Shown here: one piece after another, positions 1 through 4,791 of the stretch
Numbering within the stretch: the stretch's first letter is position 1
Layout of the letters: each line of letters opens with the position of its first letter
Assembly: GCA_934757945.1 (NCBI GenBank)
Contig: CAKVLT010000094.1
Location: 1 to 7,014, forward strand
Direction: 5' to 3'
Origin: an uncultured Bulleidia sp.
GTDB lineage: Bacteria; Bacillota_I; Bacilli_A; Erysipelotrichales; Erysipelotrichaceae
Length of the DNA: 7,014 nt
Position numbers and translations under genes: made by a program
Notes under the pieces: generated by a model
The model's database searches: none
The model's input: only the letters and a program-made list of their open reading frames with translations
Told to the model about the DNA's origin: nothing

Positions 1-1
1 A

Positions 2-1321
2 GTCAACACATTCTGTGAAGACTATCGTCAGTTCTTATCTGTCAGTAAGACAGAAAGAGAATTCACAGAAAACAGCAGAGTGTTATGTGAAAAGCATGGC
101 TTCAAGAACATTGCCGAAATGGAAACTTTAAAAGCAGGGGATAAAGTGTATTCCATTAACCGTAACAAGAATATCTGTCTGTTTGTTATAGGTAAACAGC
201 CTTTAACAGATGGTATGAACATTCTTGGTGCACATATCGATTCTCCACGTCTGGATATCAAACAAAAGCCTTTATATGAAACAGAAGGGCTGGCATTATT
301 AGATACGCATTACTATGGCGGTATTAAAAAATATCAGTGGACTGCAAGACCTATGGCTTTACATGGTGTTGTTTGCAAGACCAATGGTGAAACGGTGAAT
401 GTTGTGATTGGTGAAGATCCAGCTGATCCGGTAGTAGGTATTACAGAAATTCTTGTACACTTATCTGCAGATCAGATGAAGAAATCTGGTTCTGAAGTTG
501 TAGAAGGTGAAGCACTGGATGTACTGGTAGGTTCTATTCCAAAGAAGAAAGAAGAAAAAGATCCTGTAAAAGCCTATATTCTTTCTCTTCTTGAAGAAAA
601 ATATGGCATGAATGAAGATGATTTCATGTCTGCAGAATTAGAAGTGGTTCCAGCCGGAGAAGCACGTGATTTTGGGCTGGACAGATCTATGATCATGGGG
701 TATGGCCATGATGACAGAGTCTGTGCTTACACTTCCATGAGAGCAATTCTTGAAATGAAGAAACCTGAAAGAACAAGCTGCTGTATTTTAGTAGATAAAG
801 AAGAAATCGGTTCTATGGGTAATACCGGTATGCAGTCTTCTTACTTTTCTAATTTAATTGCAAGACTGTTGGATAAGATGGGTCAGTCTTCTTATCTGAA
901 TCTTGTCACAACACTGGAAAACAGCAGAATGTTGTCTTCTGATGTCAGTGCTGCTTTTGATCCAATGTATCCAGGCGTATTTGAAAAGAGGAATGCCGCA
1001 TTCTTTGGTAAAGGTATCTGCTACAACAAGTACACAGGATCCAGAGGAAAGAGTGGAAGTAATGACTGCAATGCAGAATTCTTTGCAAAGGTCAGAAGAG
1101 TCATGGAAAACGATAACATTGGGTACCAGACATGTGAACTTGGTGCTGTAGATAAAGGCGGAGGAGGTACTATTGCGTATATCCTTGCTAACCAGAATAT
1201 GGATGTGGTGGATGCTGGTATTGCAGTACAGAATATGCACGCTCCATGTGAAATTGTTTCTAAAGCCGATGTCTTTGAGGCATATAATGCTTATAAAGCT
1301 TTCTTAAAGAACATGGACTAA
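2..1321 (+). CDS. M18 family zinc aminopeptidase (5' partial)
   Basis: Cytosolic metallopeptidase of family M18 (aminopeptidase I / aspartyl aminopeptidase-like) that removes N-terminal amino acids from peptides. The frame is open from base 2 to the TAA at 1319-1321, giving 439 visible residues. The GTG at 80 is internal, because the residues before it (FCEDYRQFL, then SKTERE) are typical of the N-terminal region of the family. The true start lies left of the window, with perhaps a few dozen residues missing. All expected dinuclear-zinc residues are visible, numbered from base 2: H78 in AHIDSPRLD, D237 in YGHDDRVC, catalytic E267 and ligand E268 in DKEEIGSMG, D314 in SSDVSAAFDP, and H413 in NMHAPCE. 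The glycine-rich segment GAVDKGGGGT also fits. A HAD phosphatase gene follows 2 nt after the stop, so the two are probably co-transcribed. The exact substrate preference cannot be read from sequence. Confidence 0.95.
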   Translation, partial: VNTFCEDYRQFLSVSKTEREFTENSRVLCEKHGFKNIAEMETLKAGDKVYSINRNKNICLFVIGKQPLTDGMNILGAHIDSPRLDIKQKPLYETEGLALLDTHYYGGIKKYQWTARPMALHGVVCKTNGETVNVVIGEDPADPVVGITEILVHLSADQMKKSGSEVVEGEALDVLVGSIPKKKEEKDPVKAYILSLLEEKYGMNEDDFMSAELEVVPAGEARDFGLDRSMIMGYGHDDRVCAYTSMRAILEMKKPERTSCCILVDKEEIGSMGNTGMQSSYFSNLIARLLDKMGQSSYLNLVTTLENSRMLSSDVSAAFDPMYPGVFEKRNAAFFGKGICYNKYTGSRGKSGSNDCNAEFFAKVRRVMENDNIGYQTCELGAVDKGGGGTIAYILANQNMDVVDAGIAVQNMHAPCEIVSKADVFEAYNAYKAFLKNMD

Positions 1322-1323
1322 AC

Positions 1324-2100
1324 ATGGAAAAGAAATACTTTTTCTTTGACATAGACGGTACCTTAACAGACAGAAAGACCAATAGCATCGTCCCATCAGC
1401 TCTGGATACTTTACATAAACTGAAAGAAAACGGACATTTTGTGGCTATTGCGACAGGAAGAGCACATTATAAAGCAAGAAAATTTTTAGATGAAGTAGGA
1501 CTTGAAGATATGGTATGTGCAGGAGGAGGTGCTCTGGTAGTTCATCATGAACTGATAAAAAATACACCGTTGGAAATCAATGCATGTAAAACCATTCTGA
1601 ATCAGGTGGAACAATTAGGGTATGGCTATGTTCTGCAACTGGATGATTCTATTAAAGTCTACAGTAAAGATGAACTGTTTGTGCACCAGTGCGGTGGAAG
1701 AAAAGAACCTACAGAATACATTGTGCAAAGTAATTTGGATTACCATATTCTGGATACTGTCTATAAGATGTATATTTCCATTCCTGCACAGGAAGAATAC
1801 AAACTGAGTACGAAAGAACTTCTTGGTCATCTTCGGTTTGTGCAGGACTATCTGATGTTTCAGTATGATGAAAAACATCAGGGTATTCTGGATATGATGG
1901 AATATATTCATGGAGATCTGAAAGATGTGGTTGTTTTTGGTGATGATACCAATGATGAGGTGATGTTTGATCCGCAATGGACAAGTATTGCCATGGGAAA
2001 AGCCACGGTAGCTTTAAAAGAAAAAGCGGATTTTGTCACAAAAGCTAATACTGAAGATGGTATTCAGTACGCCTGTAAGAAATTCGGATGGATTGAATAA
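1324..2100 (+). CDS. Cof-type HAD-superfamily (HAD-IIB) phosphatase
   Basis: Probable soluble Mg2+-dependent phosphatase of the haloacid dehalogenase superfamily, Cof/subclass IIB, 258 residues, a normal length for the group. Motif I is FFDIDGTLTD (nucleophile D9, acid/base D11). Motif II is the Thr in IATGRAH (T44). Motif III is most likely K184 in DEKHQGIL. Motif IV is GDDTND (206-211, D207 and D211). The alpha/beta cap domain falls between about residues 80 and 180. Members of this group act on sugar phosphates, FMN, pyridoxal phosphate or other small phosphomonoesters, and the sequence does not reveal which. The ATG is 2 nt after the aminopeptidase stop and has no strong Shine-Dalgarno, so translation probably depends on coupling to the upstream gene. 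Two hairpins follow the stop. Confidence 0.92.
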   Translation: MEKKYFFFDIDGTLTDRKTNSIVPSALDTLHKLKENGHFVAIATGRAHYKARKFLDEVGLEDMVCAGGGALVVHHELIKNTPLEINACKTILNQVEQLGYGYVLQLDDSIKVYSKDELFVHQCGGRKEPTEYIVQSNLDYHILDTVYKMYISIPAQEEYKLSTKELLGHLRFVQDYLMFQYDEKHQGILDMMEYIHGDLKDVVVFGDDTNDEVMFDPQWTSIAMGKATVALKEKADFVTKANTEDGIQYACKKFGWIE

Positions 2101-2105
2101 GCACC

Positions 2106-2129
2106 AAGGATAAGGATTTCCTTATCCTT
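2106..2129. repeat. Perfect 10-bp inverted repeat (hairpin) just after the HAD gene
   Basis: AAGGATAAGG (2106-2115) and CCTTATCCTT (2120-2129) form a perfect 10-bp stem with a 4-nt ATTT loop, starting 5 nt after the HAD stop codon. No U-run follows (the next bases are TCAGAG), so it is not a classical intrinsic terminator by itself. It could protect the 3' end of the mRNA or assist the terminator 11 nt downstream. Confidence 0.7.
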
Positions 2130-2140
2130 TCAGAGTGTTG

Positions 2141-2178
2141 AAAAAGTGACATTTTAAACGATGTCACTTTTTATTTTG
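2141..2178 (+). terminator. Rho-independent terminator, possibly bidirectional
   Basis: AAAAAGTGACAT (2141-2152) and ATGTCACTTTTT (2161-2172) form a perfect 12-bp stem with an 8-nt loop. The T-rich tract 2168-2177 (TTTTTATTTT) completes an intrinsic terminator for the aminopeptidase-HAD transcript. The left arm begins with AAAAA, so on the minus strand the hairpin also ends in a U-run. It could therefore act as a back-up terminator for the convergent citrate synthase transcript. Confidence 0.85.
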
Positions 2179-2290
2179 GCAGTAAACTTCAACAATATCG
2201 AATTTTCAATAAGGCAAAGTACTGATTTTGAGGTATTAAGCTTAAAATGGTTCTGCGGAGAGTGAAAATTTCTTTTGCAGAGTTATTTCG

Positions 2291-2334
2291 ATAAAACAAA
2301 CAGCCATATCTGTTGTTCAGGCATGACTGTTTGT
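2291..2334 (-). terminator. Probable intrinsic terminator of the citrate synthase gene
   Basis: ACAAACAG (2296-2303) pairs with CTGTTTGT (2327-2334). The stem is extended past a one-base mismatch by CAT/ATG (2305-2307 with 2323-2325). On the minus strand the hairpin begins about 10 nt after the citrate synthase TAA and is followed by a short T-run (TGTTTTAT). The loop is long (15 nt) and the U-tract modest, so this is less clear than the 2141-2178 terminator. Confidence 0.6.
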
Positions 2335-2344
2335 ATACACAATA

Positions 2345-3685
2345 TTATCTTGGAATGTATTTATAGGCAGGTCGAATGATTCTGTTGGCAAATTCCGTTT
2401 CTTCCATTCTGTGTGCACACCATCCTCCGATTCTTGCAATGGCAAAAATAGGGGTATATAGCACATCATCAATACCCAGCATTCTGTAGATCAGGCCGGA
2501 GAATAAGTCCACATTGGCACAGACATTCTTGTTTGTGCCTTTTTCTTCCAGAAAAACTTCAGGTGCATATTTTTCAATAGCACATAAAAGATTGTATTCT
2601 TTTTCGTGATGTGTTTTTTTTGCTAAAGAGGCACTGTTGTTTTTTAAAATCTGTGCACGTGGATCACTCAGTGTATATACTGCATGACCTATTCCGTAGA
2701 TAAGACCGCTTCCATCTCCAATTTCTTTTCTTAATATCTTGCGTAAGGCTTCTTTGACATTGCAGGCATCTTCAGGGTTGACACCGTATGCCAGTAACGT
2801 ATCCAGCTGTTTCATGACCTGTAAGTTAGCACCACCGTGTTTTGGACCTTTTAAAGCACCGATGGCAGCGGCTATGGCACTGTAGGTGTCTGTACCAGTA
2901 GAAGAAACTACTCTGTCTGTAAAGGTTGAGTTATTTCCTCCGCCGTGATCGGCATGACATAACAGGCATAAATCCAGTAATTTGGCTTCTTCATGAGTAA
3001 AAGACTGATCATATCTGTAAGTGCTCAGAATATGTTCTGCAGTACTTTGTCCATGTACCGGATAATGGAAGAACATGGACTGATGTTTATAGGCATGTCT
3101 GTATGTCTGGTAGGCATAGACCATCATGGTTGGTATTTCAGCAATCAGGTTGATAGACTGTCTGACAATGTTTTCAAGACTGGTATTTTCAGGGGATGGA
3201 TCATAGGCATACATGGATAATACAGATCTTGCCATCTGATTCATGATGTTTGGAGACGGGACGGACATAATCATTTTTTCCGCAAATCCATCTGGTAATT
3301 CTCTATGAGATTCCAGTATTTCCTGAAACATTTCCAGTTCTTTTTCTGTTGGTAAATTTCCAAGCAATAATAACCAGATGACTTTTTCAAACATAAATGT
3401 ATCTGTTTCTACTGCTTCTTTTGCAAAATCTTCAATATCATATCCTCTGTAGATTAAATGACCTTTAGAAGGCGTAATGGAACCATCCATATTTGTAATA
3501 TACCCCTGTACATCACAGATACTGGTAAGTCCGGCAAGCACACCTGTACCGTCCGGATTACGTAATCCTCTTTTCACACCTAACTTTTCACTGACTTCAG
3601 GATCAATGAAATTATGCTTTCTGTATTCTTCTAACAGAACAGATAATTGTTCTGGTTCTAATGTTGCGGTATTTGGATAGATCAT
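2345..3685 (-). CDS. gltA: Citrate synthase (citrate/2-methylcitrate synthase family)
   Basis: Condenses acetyl-CoA with oxaloacetate to give citrate, the entry step to the oxidative TCA branch; cytosolic. The protein has 446 residues, somewhat longer than the 370-430 of many bacterial enzymes, because of an N-terminal stretch before the conserved VKRGLRNPDGTGVLAGLT (37-54). That stretch and motif match the clostridial citrate/2-methylcitrate synthase group. Active-site residues are visible: H247 in LCHADHGGGNNSTF, H283 in GPKHGGANL, H334 in GIGHAVYTLSDPRA with R343, D393 in NVDLFSGLIYRMLGI, and R418 in AIARIGGW. The start is chosen for GGGAGGA, 8 nt upstream of the ATG. The gene is divergent from the isocitrate dehydrogenase-aconitase operon across 104 bp. 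Citrate rather than 2-methylcitrate synthesis is inferred from that context, since no prp-type genes are visible. The homologous Bacillus gene is called citZ. Confidence 0.95.
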   Translation of the reverse strand: MIYPNTATLEPEQLSVLLEEYRKHNFIDPEVSEKLGVKRGLRNPDGTGVLAGLTSICDVQGYITNMDGSITPSKGHLIYRGYDIEDFAKEAVETDTFMFEKVIWLLLLGNLPTEKELEMFQEILESHRELPDGFAEKMIMSVPSPNIMNQMARSVLSMYAYDPSPENTSLENIVRQSINLIAEIPTMMVYAYQTYRHAYKHQSMFFHYPVHGQSTAEHILSTYRYDQSFTHEEAKLLDLCLLCHADHGGGNNSTFTDRVVSSTGTDTYSAIAAAIGALKGPKHGGANLQVMKQLDTLLAYGVNPEDACNVKEALRKILRKEIGDGSGLIYGIGHAVYTLSDPRAQILKNNSASLAKKTHHEKEYNLLCAIEKYAPEVFLEEKGTNKNVCANVDLFSGLIYRMLGIDDVLYTPIFAIARIGGWCAHRMEETEFANRIIRPAYKYIPR

Positions 3686-3693
3686 AGATAGTA

Positions 3694-3700
3694 TCCTCCC
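3694..3700 (-). promoter_or_regulatory. Ribosome binding site of citrate synthase
   Basis: The minus strand reads GGGAGGA here, 8 nt before the ATG at 3685. It is a near-ideal Shine-Dalgarno that fixes the citrate synthase start. Confidence 0.85.
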
Positions 3701-3707
3701 TTTAGCT

Positions 3708-3720
3708 AGTATTTTATACT
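3708..3720. promoter_or_regulatory. 13-bp palindrome, possible operator over the citrate synthase -10
   Basis: AGTAT-TTT-ATACT is a perfect inverted repeat with 5-bp arms and a 3-bp centre. It covers the likely -10 of the citrate synthase promoter, so a bound protein would block RNA polymerase. Part of the symmetry arises from the A/T-rich -10 itself, and the functional claim is an inference. Confidence 0.35.
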
Positions 3721-3739
3721 TGTCTGGTCATTTTTGAAA
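3711..3739 (-). promoter_or_regulatory. Putative citrate synthase promoter
   Basis: On the minus strand TTTCAA (3734-3739) and TAAAAT (3711-3716) are separated by 17 bp. The -10 matches the sigma-A consensus at five of six positions. The -35 is poor (three of six), which may suggest activator dependence. An alternative -10, TATAAA (3713-3718), overlaps it. The -10 lies inside a perfect palindrome (3708-3720). Confidence 0.5.
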
Positions 3740-3743
3740 GACA
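3721..3743. promoter_or_regulatory. Imperfect inverted repeat between the divergent promoters, possible operator
   Basis: The left arm TGTCTGGTCA (3721-3730) and right arm TGAAAGACA (3735-3743, reverse complement TGTCTTTCA) match at TGTCT and TCA on each side of a 4-bp TTTT centre, with a one-base length difference inside the arms. The right arm overlaps the candidate -35 boxes of both divergent promoters. A dimeric regulator here could control both directions. ACTTGT is also repeated directly at 3718-3723 and 3743-3748, flanking the element. Confidence 0.45.
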
Positions 3744-3766
3744 CTTGTTGCTTTAGGGAGTACAAT
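3738..3766 (+). promoter_or_regulatory. Putative promoter of the icd-aconitase operon
   Basis: AAGACA (3738-3743), a 17-bp spacer, and TACAAT (3761-3766) resemble a sigma-A promoter. The -10 matches at five of six positions and the -35 at four of six. Transcription would start near 3773, leaving a very short leader of about 17 nt with no room for a riboswitch or attenuator. Confidence 0.6.
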
Positions 3767-3773
3767 GGAAAAT

Positions 3774-3780
3774 AAAGGAG
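3774..3780 (+). promoter_or_regulatory. Ribosome binding site of isocitrate dehydrogenase
   Basis: AAAGGAG lies 9 nt upstream of the ATG at 3790 and supports that start. Confidence 0.85.
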
Positions 3781-3789
3781 ACTCAGATT

Positions 3790-4791
3790 ATGACTGAAAA
3801 AATTGTATTGGTTCCTGGAGATGGAATAGGAAAAGAGATTTCAGAAAGTGTGGAAGCAGTATCTGTCATACTGACCCCTGCTATTGCATGGGTTCATCAT
3901 GAAGCAGGGGCAGAGTACTATGAACAACATGGTGCTTTATTTGATCCATTACTTTTAGAAGATATTGAAAATACTGGCATTTGTATAAAAGGACCGACTG
4001 CTACACCTGTTGGTACAGGATTTCGTTCTATCAATGTGCAGTTGAGACAGGCTTTTCATACCAATATCAATTTAAGACCTGTACATTCCTTACCTGGAGT
4101 AAACTCCAGATATGAAGATGTGGACATTGTTATTTTCAGAGAAAACTCAGAAGACCTTTATAAAGGTGTGGAATACATGTATGATAGAGATACTGCTCAT
4201 GGTATCAAGATTATTTCCAAAAAAGCTTCTGCAAATATCATCACTGCTTCTTTTGAGTATGCTCGAAAACACCACAGACATAAAGTCACCTGTGTTCATA
4301 AAGCCAATATTATGAAACTGACCGACGGGTTGTTTTTGCATACCTTTGAAGACATTGCAAAACAATATCCCGATATAGAAAGCAATGCGGTCATTATTGA
4401 TGCTTTCTGTATGAAGGTTGTAACAGATCCGACACAGTTTGATGTGATTGTGACAGAAAACTTATATGGAGATATTCTTTCTGATCTATGTGCAGGACTG
4501 GTTGGAGGGCTTGGCTTTGCACCAAGTGCCAACATCGGAAAAGATGTGCGAATTTATGAAGCGGTACATGGGTCTGCTCCAGATATCGCCGGAAAAGACA
4601 TTGCCAATCCTACGGCTATTTTAATGGCCTACAGCATGTGCTTGAAAGACCTGGGATATGTTAAGGAAGCTGTTACATTAGACACAACTTTGAAAGATAT
4701 CTTCATGGAAGGTAAAGTGCTGACACAGGATCTCAAAGGAACTGCAACTACTACACAATTTACACAGGAAATTCTGAGGAGACTACGCTGA
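3790..4791 (+). CDS. icd: Isocitrate dehydrogenase, probably NAD-dependent
   Basis: Oxidatively decarboxylates isocitrate to 2-oxoglutarate in the cytosol. The protein has 333 residues, typical of the short isocitrate/isopropylmalate dehydrogenase fold and much shorter than E. coli-type Icd. The N-terminus is the conserved VLVPGDGIGKE (6-16). Isocitrate-binding residues are visible: S80, N82 and R86 in RSINVQLRQ, R96 in NLRPV, R117 in FRENSEDLYKG with Y124, and K171 in HKANIMK. Metal-ligand aspartates are D204, D228 and D232 (YGDILSD). The RSINVQLR/RENSEDLY pattern indicates isocitrate rather than isopropylmalate. In HGSAPDIAGKDIANPTA (260-276), D265 and I266 replace the Lys-Tyr pair of NADP-specific enzymes, so NAD is the likely cofactor. 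The stop TGA shares its A with the ATG of the next gene, the aconitase-like gene, so translation is coupled. Confidence 0.93.
   Translation: MTEKIVLVPGDGIGKEISESVEAVSVILTPAIAWVHHEAGAEYYEQHGALFDPLLLEDIENTGICIKGPTATPVGTGFRSINVQLRQAFHTNINLRPVHSLPGVNSRYEDVDIVIFRENSEDLYKGVEYMYDRDTAHGIKIISKKASANIITASFEYARKHHRHKVTCVHKANIMKLTDGLFLHTFEDIAKQYPDIESNAVIIDAFCMKVVTDPTQFDVIVTENLYGDILSDLCAGLVGGLGFAPSANIGKDVRIYEAVHGSAPDIAGKDIANPTAILMAYSMCLKDLGYVKEAVTLDTTLKDIFMEGKVLTQDLKGTATTTQFTQEILRRLR
4776..4781 (+). promoter_or_regulatory. Ribosome binding site of the aconitase-like gene, inside icd
   Basis: GAGGAG lies 9 nt before the ATG at 4791, within the last codons of icd. With the TGATG stop/start overlap it fixes the start and indicates translational coupling. 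Confidence 0.8.

Noticed and set aside
80..82. GTG at 80 as the aminopeptidase start
   Set aside because: The same frame stays open to the left edge and encodes family-typical residues, and no ribosome binding site precedes the GTG. The gene is truncated by the window edge instead.
854..1240. 128-residue open frame on the minus strand inside the aminopeptidase gene
   Set aside because: It lies wholly antisense to a clearly coding M18 gene with intact motifs, has no recognisable domain and no supporting start signal. It is a shadow frame.
1615..1984. Two overlapping minus-strand open frames inside the HAD gene
   Set aside because: Both are antisense to a gene with all HAD motifs. They are rich in His, Ile and Phe, as is usual for antisense of AT-rich coding sequence, and have no family resemblance.
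2201..2215. Possible CodY box (AATTTTC half) between the convergent genes
   Set aside because: It has about five mismatches to the 15-bp consensus and sits between two gene ends where no promoter is needed.
2196..2293. Inverted TATCGAA / TTCGATA pair in the convergent gap
   Set aside because: The arms are only 7 bp, 84 bp apart and A/T-rich. This is expected by chance and nothing else supports a structured RNA or mobile remnant here.
3734..3748. Possible catabolite-response (cre) site in the divergent promoter
   Set aside because: The TGAAAG start resembles cre, but the essential central CG is AC here, so it does not fit the consensus.
3790..4791. 3-isopropylmalate dehydrogenase instead of isocitrate dehydrogenase
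   Set aside because: The substrate-recognition segments RSINVQLRQ and RENSEDLYKG are of the isocitrate type, and the neighbours are citrate synthase and an aconitase rather than leu genes.
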